Shown piece by piece: positions 17,963 to 26,858 of a DNA stretch of 64,000 nucleotides. The stretch is taken from the NCBI RefSeq assembly GCF_021172045.1, contig NZ_CP087164.1:4588001-4652000 (forward strand), given 5' to 3'. The stretch is from Capillimicrobium parvum (GTDB taxonomy: Bacteria > Actinomycetota > Thermoleophilia > Solirubrobacterales > Solirubrobacteraceae). The position numbers and the translations under genes are program-made. The first letter of the stretch is position 1, and the number at the start of each line of letters is the position of its first letter. Under the pieces are notes generated by a model. The model ran no database searches and was not told the origin of the DNA. It was given only the letters and a program-made list of their open reading frames with translations.

Positions 17963-18160
17963 TCACCCGCCGATCCCGCGAGCGCAATGCTCCGTCGGCG
18001 CGTCGTACTCCTCGGCCCTCGTGATCTCGAGGTACTCCGTGTCGGTGACGGCATCGAGGTCGTGGCCCGGCGCCCAGTAGTACGACTCGCCGGCGTCGTG
18101 GTCGCGCGCGCGCTCCGCGCGGGCCCGCGCACCACCGTTCGGCAGGTCGTCCCAGGTCAT
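17963..18160 (-). CDS. Small acidic protein of unknown function
   Basis: A 65-residue, mostly polar product (MTWDDLPNGGARARAERARDHDAGE). It starts only 7 nt after the stop of the PBP4-type carboxypeptidase and has a GGGA-like site upstream, so it is probably the second gene of that operon. It has no signal peptide, membrane segment or motif that I recognise. It converges with the small gene ending at 17945. Confidence 0.45.
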   Translation of the reverse strand: MTWDDLPNGGARARAERARDHDAGESYYWAPGHDLDAVTDTEYLEITRAEEYDAPTEHCARGIGG

Positions 18161-18167
18161 GCCGTCG

Positions 18168-19760
18168 TCACAGGTCCCTGTAGATGGCCTCGAGCATGCG
18201 GGCCTGATCGGTCACGACGTTCAAGAACGCCAGTGACGTGCGGATGGGGACGTTGCCGACCGCGATCATGACGACGACGTGCCGGCCGCTGCGGGTCTGG
18301 ACGTACCCCGCGAGGCTGTTGCCGAGCACGATGATCTGGCCGGCCGAGTTGGACACCACGCGGTTGCCCGTCTTGATCTGCGCGTGCCCGGCCGCCGGCG
18401 ACCTCGACAGGACGTTCGCCAGCGTTCCGTCCCGGCCGAGGATCGGCAGGGCGTCGACCAGCGCGTTGCCGTACGGCGTCTTCGCGGCCCGTCGCAGCAG
18501 CGTCACCATCGCCGCGGGCGTCGTCCGGCCCTGGTCGTCGGACCCGGCGCCGTCCTGGGGCACCACGCCGTTGCGCGGCACCCCCAGGCCGACGGCGTGC
18601 CTGACCTCGCCCCGCATCCCGTCAGCGCAGTCGGTGCTCCCGAGCCTGACGGCCACGAGGCACGCCATCACGTCCGCACCGCGGTTCCAGCTGACCTTCA
18701 GGATGAGCTTGGCGAACTGCGAGAGCGTCGCGGAGACGTGCTCGCCCACCAGGTCGGACGCGCTGTAGCTGTCCTTGGCGGGCAGCAGCGTGGCGGGGTT
18801 CGGCCCCGTCGTCGCCGCCGACACCGTGACGCCGGCGCGCTGCAGCGCCTCGATGAACGCGGTCCGGGCGAAGGCCGCCGGATCGGCGATCTCCCAGACC
18901 CTCAGGGTCGGGGGGCTGCCGGCGGCGATGGTCCCGCGAACCTCGATCGTCCCCTTGGTGGGCTCGGAGACCGTGAGGTTGGTGGGCCGACCCTTCGCCA
19001 CCGTCGTGACCTTGTTGTCGACGACGTAGGTGCCGGTGATCGGCCGCGGCGCGATCGACGCCGGGCCGCCGACCGTACCCGGCGTGACGAGCAGGTCGAC
19101 GAGGTTCTCGTTGACCCAGATCGCCGACATCAGCCCGTCCGGGAAGCCGTCGTAGACCTTGAACAGCCGGTCGTCGACGATGACGTCGCCGTTGATCTGC
19201 GTGACGCCGGAGGCGCGCACGCTCTGCGCCAGCTGATCGAGGCCGGCCAGGGGGTTGCCGGGTGGCTCGACCGCGCCGGGGAGCTGGTCGGCATAGCTCT
19301 GGTTGGCCGCCGGCAGGCTCTCGTAGTCCAGCGTGCCGTTCGGCTGCTCGCGCAGGCCGAGGCTGGGATCGCCCGAGGCGACGAGGACGAGGTTGCCGCT
19401 GAGCGTGCCGCCGGCGACCGGACCCTGGCGGTAGACCGGCGTGCGGAAGCGGTAGCTCGGCCCGTACATCGCCAGCGCCGCGGACACCGAGTAGAGCTTC
19501 ATCGTCGACCCGGGGTCGAACATCTTGTGGGTGCGCTGGCCGGCCAGGACCTTGCCGGTGCGCTGATCGACGACCTGATAGCCCCAGTCGGACTGGTGGT
19601 ATCGCGGCTTGCTCTCGATCCGGTGGATCGTCTTGACGAGCTTCGCGGTGGCGGCTGCCCGCGCGCCCGGCGAGGCCGCCTGCCCCGTGGCGGCAGCGCC
19701 GCCGAACGCGACGGCGGCGGCGACGGCGACGACGACGCACCCCGGGCGTGTCGGTCTCAT
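18168..19760 (-). CDS. dacB: D-alanyl-D-alanine carboxypeptidase/endopeptidase, PBP4 family
   Basis: A 530-residue secreted penicillin-binding protein of the S13 class. After a signal peptide (VVVAVAAAVAFGGAAATGQA) all three active-site boxes are intact: SxxK in GSTMKLYS (about residue 86), SxN in KVSWNRGAD, and KTG in AQIKTGNRV. The long insert between SxxK and SxN, containing NLVLVASGDPSL and VDDRLF, is typical of PBP4. It trims or cross-cleaves peptidoglycan stem peptides outside the membrane. A 65-residue gene follows 7 nt downstream. Confidence 0.88.
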   Translation of the reverse strand: MRPTRPGCVVVAVAAAVAFGGAAATGQAASPGARAAATAKLVKTIHRIESKPRYHQSDWGYQVVDQRTGKVLAGQRTHKMFDPGSTMKLYSVSAALAMYGPSYRFRTPVYRQGPVAGGTLSGNLVLVASGDPSLGLREQPNGTLDYESLPAANQSYADQLPGAVEPPGNPLAGLDQLAQSVRASGVTQINGDVIVDDRLFKVYDGFPDGLMSAIWVNENLVDLLVTPGTVGGPASIAPRPITGTYVVDNKVTTVAKGRPTNLTVSEPTKGTIEVRGTIAAGSPPTLRVWEIADPAAFARTAFIEALQRAGVTVSAATTGPNPATLLPAKDSYSASDLVGEHVSATLSQFAKLILKVSWNRGADVMACLVAVRLGSTDCADGMRGEVRHAVGLGVPRNGVVPQDGAGSDDQGRTTPAAMVTLLRRAAKTPYGNALVDALPILGRDGTLANVLSRSPAAGHAQIKTGNRVVSNSAGQIIVLGNSLAGYVQTRSGRHVVVMIAVGNVPIRTSLAFLNVVTDQARMLEAIYRDL

Positions 19761-19863
19761 GTCGGCGACCGTACCTCAGGATCGAATCACCGGAAGGTGG
19801 TGTTCGTGTGCACTGTGTGAGCGACCTCGCACTCCGCGAGACCCCATGGGTCAGGATCGCGGC

Positions 19864-20333
19864 ATGGCCGCTCGCGAAGCGTTCGTGCTGCTGCATCCCC
19901 TCGGGATGTCGCCGCGCGTGTGGGACGGATGGCTCGTCTCAGCCGGGCGCTCCCGATGTCGCTGCTGCTGCGCTCGGCGACCGTCCGGCGCCTCACGCTG
20001 CGCGACGCCGCCCGCCACGGCGACCGCCTGGACGCCGCGTAGGTCGCCCAAGCCACGCACGACCTCCTCGGCTGCCCGATCGCCGAGGACATCCTCACGA
20101 CCGGCGAGGAGGTCGCCCCGCTCGATCCGCTGCCGTGCCCGGTCACGCTGGCCTGGTCGGGCAGCGACACGCTGCTGCCCGTCGAGGTCAACGGCGCCGT
20201 CGCGCGTGCGCGCCTGCCGGACGCTCGCCTCGTGGTGCTCCCCGGGGTCGGGCACGTCCCGATGATCGACGACCCGGAGGGCGTCGCCCGCACCATCCTG
20301 CAGACCCCCGGGGCGGTCGCCCAGCACCGGTGA
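19864..20333 (+). pseudogene. Alpha/beta hydrolase remnant (internal deletion, frameshift, stop)
   Basis: The first 20 or so residues (REAFVLLHPLGMSPRVWDGW) are a normal hydrolase N-terminus. The similarity then jumps frame, loses the section that should contain the nucleophile elbow, and meets an in-frame TAG at 20040-20042. Beyond it the same frame continues as a good hydrolase C-terminus with the acid (TLAWSGSDTLLP) and the catalytic His (LPGVGHVPMIDDP), ending at TGA 20331. No continuous start-to-stop reading exists, so this looks like a decayed gene. Confidence 0.7.
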
Positions 20334-20529
20334 CCTGCGACCGGCCGGGGTGCCTCGGCTCCGACCGCCACCGACCGCAGGGAGGGACCTCGATGACGCC
20401 CCGCACACGTAGGTCAAGCTCGGCTCGCGGCGCCGCCGGTGCGAGACGCGAACGGGCGCGGGACGGGCTCGCCCGACGTGCTCGACATGCGCATCCTCGG
20501 GGCCGGTGGGACGGCGACGGAGCCGCGGG

Positions 20530-21726
20530 TCAGAAGTCGACGACCGAGAAGCCGAGCGGCAGCTCGTCGTCGTGCGCGACCGGGTTGAGCTGGTCGCGCG
20601 ACGGGAAGCTCGCCTCGCCCTTGATCCCCGCCAGCAGCTGGTTCACGTTCGCCTGACCGGCGAGCGAGAACGAGGTGATGGTGTATGGGAACCCGTCGGA
20701 CGTGGCGGGCCGGCGCCCGTCGACGACATGGAAGTGCAGGTGCGGGGCGAGCGAGGCGCCGCTGTTGCCCAGCAGCCCGAGGACCATCCCCGTCTGCACG
20801 CGGTCGCCGGCCTTCACCCGGACGCTGCCCGGCGAGAGGTGCACGAAGGCCTGCGTGAGCCCGTCGCTCGTGCGGACGTAGACCGCGTTGCCGACGAGCT
20901 GATCCCACGTGAGGTTCGTCGGCATCCTGCCGGGCGTCTGATCGGGCTCGCCGTCGCGGGCGTAGGTCACGACGCCGTCGCTCACGGCCTTGATCGGCGA
21001 ACCGTAGGAGAACCAGCTGGCCGGGTTGGCCGGGTCGCCCTGGAACATGCGCCCGGCGGCGTCGATCCGCATCCAGTCGATCGCGAAGCGCTCGGCGGCC
21101 TGCAGCCGGCCGTTGAGGCCGAGGATCGCGTTGACGTGTCCCGATGGCGAACAGCAGCCGTCGGAGGCCACCCAGCCGGTCCCTTCGAGCGGCGGCGCGT
21201 ACGCGGGCGGGATGCGACGCGACACCGGCACCCGGCCCGCGTCGTAGGTGAACCGCTGCGCCTGGCTCGTGAGCGGGTTCTGCGTCGCGACCTGGAAGCG
21301 GTGCGTCAGGCGCCGGGGCACCGCCGCGCGCGACGCGAAGCTGACGTCGAGCGTCAGCAGCCGCGACGAGCCGGCCGGCAGCTTCGACGTCTCGGAGTCC
21401 TGGCGGTCGAGCTGGTGCAGCGCCCCGGTGCTGAGCATCTCCTTGACCGAGAGGCGGCGCACGGTCCGCCCGTTGGCGGCGTCGAGGATCCGCACCGGCC
21501 CGAGCGTGGCGGGCGCGCCCACCGAGTTGGTGAGCATGAGCTCGTAGAGGACGTGGAAGCGTCCGTCGGACCCGCGCACCGCCACCACCTGCCGCTGCGG
21601 GATCATCGACGCGATCACCGGCGTGAGTGGACCGGCGGCGGGCTTGGCCGCGTGAGCAGCCGGCGAGAGCAGGCTGCCGAGCGAGAGCGCGGCGATGACC
21701 GCAGGAACGAGGCGACGCAGATTCAT
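20530..21726 (-). CDS. Secreted M23-family (LytM-type) peptidase
   Basis: A 398-residue secreted protein. It starts MNLRRLVPAVIAALSLGSLLSPAAHA, a clear signal peptide. The first 200 residues form an uncharacterised beta-rich domain. The C-terminal part is LytM-like: GSPIKAVSDGVVTYA, then AFVHLSPGSVRVKAGDRVQTGMVLGLLGNSG, and the metal-binding PHLHFHVV. The upstream HxxxD-type ligands are less clear, perhaps the His in SGHVNAI or the Asp in FAIDWMRI. Active relatives cut peptidoglycan cross-links, while degenerate ones bind or activate amidases. ATG 21726 is preferred over 21744. Confidence 0.78.
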   Translation of the reverse strand: MNLRRLVPAVIAALSLGSLLSPAAHAAKPAAGPLTPVIASMIPQRQVVAVRGSDGRFHVLYELMLTNSVGAPATLGPVRILDAANGRTVRRLSVKEMLSTGALHQLDRQDSETSKLPAGSSRLLTLDVSFASRAAVPRRLTHRFQVATQNPLTSQAQRFTYDAGRVPVSRRIPPAYAPPLEGTGWVASDGCCSPSGHVNAILGLNGRLQAAERFAIDWMRIDAAGRMFQGDPANPASWFSYGSPIKAVSDGVVTYARDGEPDQTPGRMPTNLTWDQLVGNAVYVRTSDGLTQAFVHLSPGSVRVKAGDRVQTGMVLGLLGNSGASLAPHLHFHVVDGRRPATSDGFPYTITSFSLAGQANVNQLLAGIKGEASFPSRDQLNPVAHDDELPLGFSVVDF

Positions 21727-21776
21727 GCGCGCGACGCTACACACCGGAAAGGTGCCCGCTCAAGAGCAATCGCCAC

Positions 21777-23018
21777 TCATGTTTGGCCGGGTGACGTCCC
21801 GCGCCAGTGCACGATCTCGAGCGCGAGCGCGACCGGCAGGCCGCGTCCCTCCAGCGGCGCGGGCAGCAGGCTCGCCGCGCGGGCGAGGCGAGCGAGCACC
21901 GTGTTGCGGTGCGTGAACAGCACGCGCGCGGCGCGCGTGGCGCTCTGTCCCTCGCGCAGGTAGACGCGGGTCGTCTCGCGCAGGTCCGGCGGCGCGGCGG
22001 CGAGCTCGCCGAGCGTGCGCGCGACGAACTCGTCGGCGCGCTCCTCGTCGTGGGTGGCGAGCGCGACGACCTGCACGTCGTCGTAGCGGGCGAGGCGCAG
22101 GTGCCCGCCGCCGCGGTGCATGAGCCGCTGGGTGGCGAGCGCGTCGAGGTGGCTGCGGCGGAAGCCCGCGAGCCCCTCGAGCGTCGGGCCGAAGGCGACG
22201 CGCACGTCCGCCGGGCCGTCGAGCGCGCCGGCATCCGCGCCATTCGCCCCGTCGGCGCCGCTGATCCACACCCACAGCGCCGAGGCGCTCGCGAGCACGG
22301 TGAGCGGCCGCGCACCGCCGCCGGCGCGGCCGAGCGCCTCGGCCGCCTGCTCGAGGACGGCCGGGTCCGCGTCGGGCCGGTCGCTCCAGACGATCGCCGC
22401 CGTGTGGGAGCGGTCCAGCGCGTAGCCCAGACGCGTCGACGCGCGGTCGAGCGCGACCGGCGCACCCTCGAGGATCAGCGACACGAGCTCGAGGCGCTGA
22501 GCGTGGGTGCCGCGCGTCAGCTGATCGCGCTCGCGCTCGATCTGCTGGGCGATGCCGGCCATCGTGGCGTCGACGAAGGCGAAGATCGAGCGCGCGGTCA
22601 CGGCCAGCAGCTCGCGCAGCTCGCCGGCGTCGGACGTGAGCTCGAACGCGAGCGCCATCCACCGCTGCCAGCCGACGTTCTGACCGACGCGATACCCGCG
22701 CAGCGCCTCGTCGGCCAGGCCGCGGCGCACCAGATCGCGGGCGATGGCGAGGGTCTCGGGCCCGAGGTTCGCCGCCACGGGCGCACCCGGGTCGTGCACG
22801 TTGGCCGTCGCCCAGTGGACGAGGTTCGCGCGGTTGCTGCGGCGCACGGCGGCGGCGAGCACGGGATCGGAGGCGATCGGGTGCTCGGGATCGGAGAGGA
22901 TCGCGGCGTCGACCTCGGCGAAGACCTCGTCGGGCGCCTCGAGCAGCAGGCTCGCGCCGGTGCGGATCAGCTCGGCGACGCGAGGCGAGGGCCGCGTCCA
23001 CGATCCATGGTCGACCAT
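21777..23018 (-). CDS. PucR-family transcriptional regulator
   Basis: A 413-residue regulator of the PucR/CdaR type. It has an N-terminal helical sensing region, a central GGDEF-related segment (about 180-300), and the C-terminal helix-turn-helix with the family signature REGQSATRAARVLFTHRNTVLARLARAASLL. It lacks a separate GAF or PAS domain. It is divergent from a flavin monooxygenase at 23116, with 97 nt between the starts, so local control of that gene and the following P450 is likely. Confidence 0.85.
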   Translation of the reverse strand: MVDHGSWTRPSPRVAELIRTGASLLLEAPDEVFAEVDAAILSDPEHPIASDPVLAAAVRRSNRANLVHWATANVHDPGAPVAANLGPETLAIARDLVRRGLADEALRGYRVGQNVGWQRWMALAFELTSDAGELRELLAVTARSIFAFVDATMAGIAQQIERERDQLTRGTHAQRLELVSLILEGAPVALDRASTRLGYALDRSHTAAIVWSDRPDADPAVLEQAAEALGRAGGGARPLTVLASASALWVWISGADGANGADAGALDGPADVRVAFGPTLEGLAGFRRSHLDALATQRLMHRGGGHLRLARYDDVQVVALATHDEERADEFVARTLGELAAAPPDLRETTRVYLREGQSATRAARVLFTHRNTVLARLARAASLLPAPLEGRGLPVALALEIVHWRGTSPGQT

Positions 23019-23115
23019 CGGACGGAAAGCTTAGCCGAGCGATGGGCGATTTGCACATGTAGACGCACGAGTTCAGGGCGAAGTGCATGGCCGGATCCTG
23101 CGCCCGCCGGGCATC

Positions 23116-24642
23116 ATGGATCTCGAATCCACCATGACCACGCACCCGGCCGATCTCACGCACTTCGACGTCCTCATCGTCGGTGCCGGCATCTCCGGCA
23201 TCGGCGCCGCCCACCATCTCCAGGCGAACCTGCCGGCCAGGACCTACGCGATCCTCGAGGCCCGCGACGCGATCGGCGGCACCTGGGACCTCTTCCGCTA
23301 TCCCGGCATCCGCTCGGACTCCGACCTGCACACCTTCGGCTACGCCTTCAAGCCGTGGACCGGCGACAAGGCGATCGCCGACGGCCCGGCCATCCTCGCC
23401 TACATCGAGGAGACCGCGCGCGAGAACGGCATCGACCGCCACATCCGCTTCGGTCATCGGGTGGTCCGCGCCGACTGGTCCTCCGAGCACGCCGTCTGGA
23501 CCGTGCAGGTCGAGCGGCCCGCCCGCGGCGACACGCTCGAGATGACCGCCCGCTGGCTGTTCTGCGCCAGCGGCTACTACCGCTACGACGAAGGCTTCAC
23601 CCCGCAGCTGCGGGGCCTCGAGCGCTTCGAAGGCGAGATCGTCCATCCGCAGCACTGGCCGGAGGCCCTCGACCACGCCGGCCGGCGCGTCGTCGTCATC
23701 GGCAGCGGTGCGACGGCCGTGACGCTCGTCCCGGCGCTGGCCGCCGACGCGGCCCACGTGACGATGCTGCAGCGCTCCCCCTCCTACGTCCTGCCGCTGC
23801 CGTCGCGCGATCCCATCGCCAACTGGCTGCGCCGGATCTTCGGCGACCGGCGCGGCTACGCGCTGGCGCGGCGCAAGAACATCCGCCGCCAACAGCTGGT
23901 CTACGGGTTCTCCCGCCGCTTCCCCCGCGCCGCGCGGCGGCTCATCCGCTGGGTCAACGCCAAGCAGCTCGAGGGCGCCGCCGCCGACGTCGACGTGGAC
24001 TTCAAGCCGAGCTACGACCCGTGGGACCAGCGGCTGTGCGCCGCGGCCGACGGCGACCTGTTCCGCGAGCTGCGCCGCGGCACCGCGTCGGTCGTCACCG
24101 ACCACATCGAGACGTTCACCGAGCACGGCATCCGCCTGCGGTCGGGCCGCGAGCTCGAGGCCGACCTCGTCGTCACCGCCACCGAATTGAACCTGCTCGC
24201 GTTCGGCGGCATCGAGCTGCGCGTCGACGGCCGGGAGGTGCGCCTGCCCGAGACCGTCGCCTACAAGGGCCTCATGCTCAGCGGCGTGCCGAACTTCGCC
24301 TTCTCCATCGGCTACACGAACTCGTCCTGGACGCTGAAGGTCGACCTCGTCTGCGAGTACCTGTGCCGCCTGCTCGCGCACCTCGACGCGACCGGTCACG
24401 ACGCCTGCGTCCCGCAGCTCGACGGCGAGCTCGAGACCCGGCCGCTGCTCGACTTCCGGGCCGGCTACGTGCTGCGCTCGCTCGACGCGTTCCCCCGCGC
24501 GGGCGACCGCGCGCCGTGGCAGCTGGCGATGAGCTACGACGCCGACGTGCAGACGCTGCGCCGGGGCACGGTCGACGACGGGACGCTGCGGTTCCTCGAC
24601 GCGCGCCGGCCGGCGGCCGAACCGGCGCCGCTCGCGGCATGA
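23116..24642 (+). CDS. Baeyer-Villiger-type flavin monooxygenase (EthA-like)
   Basis: A 508-residue flavoprotein. The FAD Rossmann motif is VLIVGAGISGIGAAHHLQ near the N-terminus, the BVMO fingerprint FxGxxxHxxxW is present as FEGEIVHPQHW, and the NADPH Rossmann motif is VVVIGSGATAVTLVPAL. The region GGTWDLFRYPGIRSDSDLHTFGYAFKPW is shared with EthA-like enzymes. It should insert oxygen next to a ketone or oxidise a heteroatom, using FAD, NADPH and oxygen. A second in-frame ATG at 23134 is possible. It is followed after 55 nt by a P450 gene. Confidence 0.88.
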   Translation: MDLESTMTTHPADLTHFDVLIVGAGISGIGAAHHLQANLPARTYAILEARDAIGGTWDLFRYPGIRSDSDLHTFGYAFKPWTGDKAIADGPAILAYIEETARENGIDRHIRFGHRVVRADWSSEHAVWTVQVERPARGDTLEMTARWLFCASGYYRYDEGFTPQLRGLERFEGEIVHPQHWPEALDHAGRRVVVIGSGATAVTLVPALAADAAHVTMLQRSPSYVLPLPSRDPIANWLRRIFGDRRGYALARRKNIRRQQLVYGFSRRFPRAARRLIRWVNAKQLEGAAADVDVDFKPSYDPWDQRLCAAADGDLFRELRRGTASVVTDHIETFTEHGIRLRSGRELEADLVVTATELNLLAFGGIELRVDGREVRLPETVAYKGLMLSGVPNFAFSIGYTNSSWTLKVDLVCEYLCRLLAHLDATGHDACVPQLDGELETRPLLDFRAGYVLRSLDAFPRAGDRAPWQLAMSYDADVQTLRRGTVDDGTLRFLDARRPAAEPAPLAA

Positions 24643-24697
24643 CGGCGTTCGCGGGCCGGGTGTTGCCGTGCGCGCCCGTCACCGGCATGGTTGCTCC

Positions 24698-25902
24698 ATG
24701 TCCACCACGGCCGAGCAGGGCTTCGGCGAGAGCATCACGGTCGAGATGCTCGATGCCGACCCGTACCCGCTCTACGCCCGGATGCGCGCCGAGCAACCGG
24801 TGTGCTGGGTCCCGGCCGTCGGCCTGTGGTTCGTCACGCGCTGGGACGACGTGCAATACGTCAACGCGCATCCGGAGCTCTTCACCGCCGACGTGTCCGC
24901 CTCGCCGCTGCGGCGGGCGCTCGGCGAGAACGTCCTGACCGTCGACGGCGTGCTGCACAAGCGGCTGCGCGCGCCGCTGGAGGCCGCCCTGCGCCCGAAG
25001 CTCGTGGACACGTGGGCGCCGCAGCTCGTCCGCGACGTCGCGGAGCCGCTGCTGCAGCGGATGGCCCCGCGCGGCCGCGCCGACGTCATGGCGGAGTTCC
25101 TCGAGCCGGTCAGCGTCCTGTCGCTCGGGCGGGTCCTCGGGCTCGGCGACCTCGACGCCGACACGCTGCGCCGCTGGTTCTTCGCGCTCGCGACGGGCGG
25201 CGCCAACCACGAGCGGGACCCGGCGAAGTACGCGATCTCCGACGCGGCGTCGCGGGAGATCGACGAGCGGCTCGGGCCGATCTGCGACCGCCTCGAGCGC
25301 GAGCCCGACGGAAGCCTGCTCGCCGGGATGCTTCGCGACGTCAGCCGCGCGCACTGCGCCCGCGCGCGGAGGTCCTCGCCGACCTCAAGCTGATCCTGCT
25401 CGGCGGCATGCAGGAACCCGGCCACGGCGCCGGCCTGACGCTCTGGGCGCTGCTGACGCACCCCGGCCAGCGCGCCCGGGTGTTCGCCGATCCCGGCCTC
25501 GCGGACGCGGCGGTCGAGGAGGCCATGCGGTGGATGGCGCCGGTCGGGACGGCGACGCGCCAAGTCCTCCAGTGCGTCGAGATCGGCGGCGTGACGCTCG
25601 AGCCGGGCGCGCGCGTCGCGGCGGTGCTCGCCTCCGCCAACCGCGACGAGCGCCGGTGGGAACGCGCCGACGCCTTCGACATCGGCCGTCCCGCGCAGGC
25701 CCACCGCGCGTTCGGCACGGGGCCGCACTTCTGCGTCGGCCACTGGCTCGCCCGCTACGAGCAGCGCATCCCGCTGCGGATGCTCTTCGAGCGGCTGCCG
25801 AGCCTGCGCCTCGACCCCGACGAGCCCGCCGAGATCGGCGGCTGGGAGTTTCGCGGGCCGGCCCGCCTACCGGTCCTCTGGGATCCGCCGGCGGCGGGGT
25901 GA
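24698..25902 (+). pseudogene. Cytochrome P450, interrupted by one frameshift
   Basis: From ATG 24698 the frame reads as a P450 N-terminus (DADPYPLYARMRAEQPVCWV, FVTRWDDVQYVNAHPELF) through LLAGMLRDVSR. It then derails near 25345-25375. The continuation (EVLADLKLILLGGMQEPGHG, the EEAMRW ExxR helix, and the heme loop FGTGPHFCVG) lies in the next frame, consistent with loss of one base in a CG-rich run. Together the halves make about 401 residues, normal for a bacterial P450. The heme Cys and ExxR are intact. It is either a recent pseudogene or a sequencing error. Confidence 0.8.
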
Positions 25903-26009
25903 GCGGCCGGTCGATCTAGACTCGCCGCATCGGACTCCTGCGACGCCTGTATCTGAAGAAGGGCAGCTTCCCGGCGGACGAGCGCAAGCGGCTGGAGCGC
26001 GAGCGGATC

Positions 26010-26342
26010 GTGCTGATCGCCGAGGGCATCCCGGCGACCGTCACGCGCGGCGAGGGCGGGCGCAGGCGGGGCACGATCGCGGCGCTGGCGATCACGCAGC
26101 AGCGCCTGGCGATCTCCGCGCTCGGCGCGTCGCTCGTGGACGTCGGCTGGGACGACGGCGAGGCGACGGAGCTGGAGGTGACCGCCCGCGACGACGGGCT
26201 GACGGTCGCGTTCGACGGCGAGCGGTTCGGCCACGACGAGCCCGGTCGCGTCGAGGTCTTCCTGCGCATCGGCGATGCGGGGACGCTGCTGGCCGCGATC
26301 GACCAGCGGCGGCGGCCGCTGGAGCCGCGGCGCTACCGCTGA
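26010..26342 (+). CDS. Small protein of unknown function, true start probably upstream
   Basis: From GTG 26010 this gives 110 residues (LIAEGIPATVTRGEG to RRPLEPRRYR), beta-rich and charged, with no membrane segment. The same frame is plausibly coding further upstream to about 25929 (IGLLRRLYLKKGSFPADERKRLE), but no ATG, GTG or TTG precedes that stretch before a stop at 25917. The codon at 25929 is ATC, where a single change would give ATG GGA. So either an unusual start is used or the start has mutated. I do not recognise the family. Confidence 0.5.
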   Translation: MLIAEGIPATVTRGEGGRRRGTIAALAITQQRLAISALGASLVDVGWDDGEATELEVTARDDGLTVAFDGERFGHDEPGRVEVFLRIGDAGTLLAAIDQRRRPLEPRRYR

Positions 26343-26367
26343 GCAGCGCCGGCGAGCTGAGCCGTCC

Positions 26368-26754
26368 TCAGTCGCGGGGTTGCGCGACGAACAGCTCGAC
26401 GGGGTTGCCGGACGGGTCGTCGACGACCACCTGGTCGCCACCCATGCCGCGGACGATGTCGCTGCGCAGCGTCGCGCCCGCGTCGCGCAACCGCTGCACC
26501 TCGGCCTCGAGATCGACGACCTCGAGCTGGAAGCGGTTCCAGCCGCCCGGCTCCGGCCGGCGATCGCCGGGAAGCGTCCGTCCCCCGCCACCCTGTCCGC
26601 TCGGCGCGTTCAGCAGCAGCCGCAGGTCGCCGCGCCTGAGCATCGCGAACGGCGGCGCCGGCCGCATGACGACCTCGAAGCCCAGCAGGCCGGTATAGAA
26701 GGCGATCGCCTCGTCGACGTCATCGACGATGTACCGCACGCTCACTGTCGCCAT
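26368..26754 (-). CDS. VOC-family (glyoxalase/bleomycin-resistance fold) protein
   Basis: A 128-residue protein with the paired beta-alpha-beta-beta-beta modules of the VOC superfamily. Visible are RYIVDDVDEAIAFYTGLLGFEV, LRRGDLRLLLNAPSG, NRFQLEVVDLEAEVQRLRDAGA, and the C-terminal VDDPSGNPVELFV with the metal-ligand Glu. It could be a dioxygenase, a lyase or a binding protein. A GGGGAGG site lies just before ATG 26754. It ends 25 nt from the convergent small gene. Confidence 0.82.
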   Translation of the reverse strand: MATVSVRYIVDDVDEAIAFYTGLLGFEVVMRPAPPFAMLRRGDLRLLLNAPSGQGGGGRTLPGDRRPEPGGWNRFQLEVVDLEAEVQRLRDAGATLRSDIVRGMGGDQVVVDDPSGNPVELFVAQPRD

Positions 26755-26858
26755 TCGGTCCTCCCCAACGATCGAGGTGCAAGAGCGGAAGCCGACGGTA
26801 ACACCGCCGGCACCGGATCCCATGCGCTGCGCGTCCGCGGGTCGAGCATCGCCGACCC

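Noticed and set aside
20334-20529. Small gene starting at ATG 20393 behind a GGGAGG site
   Set aside because: The site looks good, but the product is Arg/Ser-rich and runs antisense through the M23 peptidase gene. No homology-like feature supports it; it may be a start left by a deleted gene.
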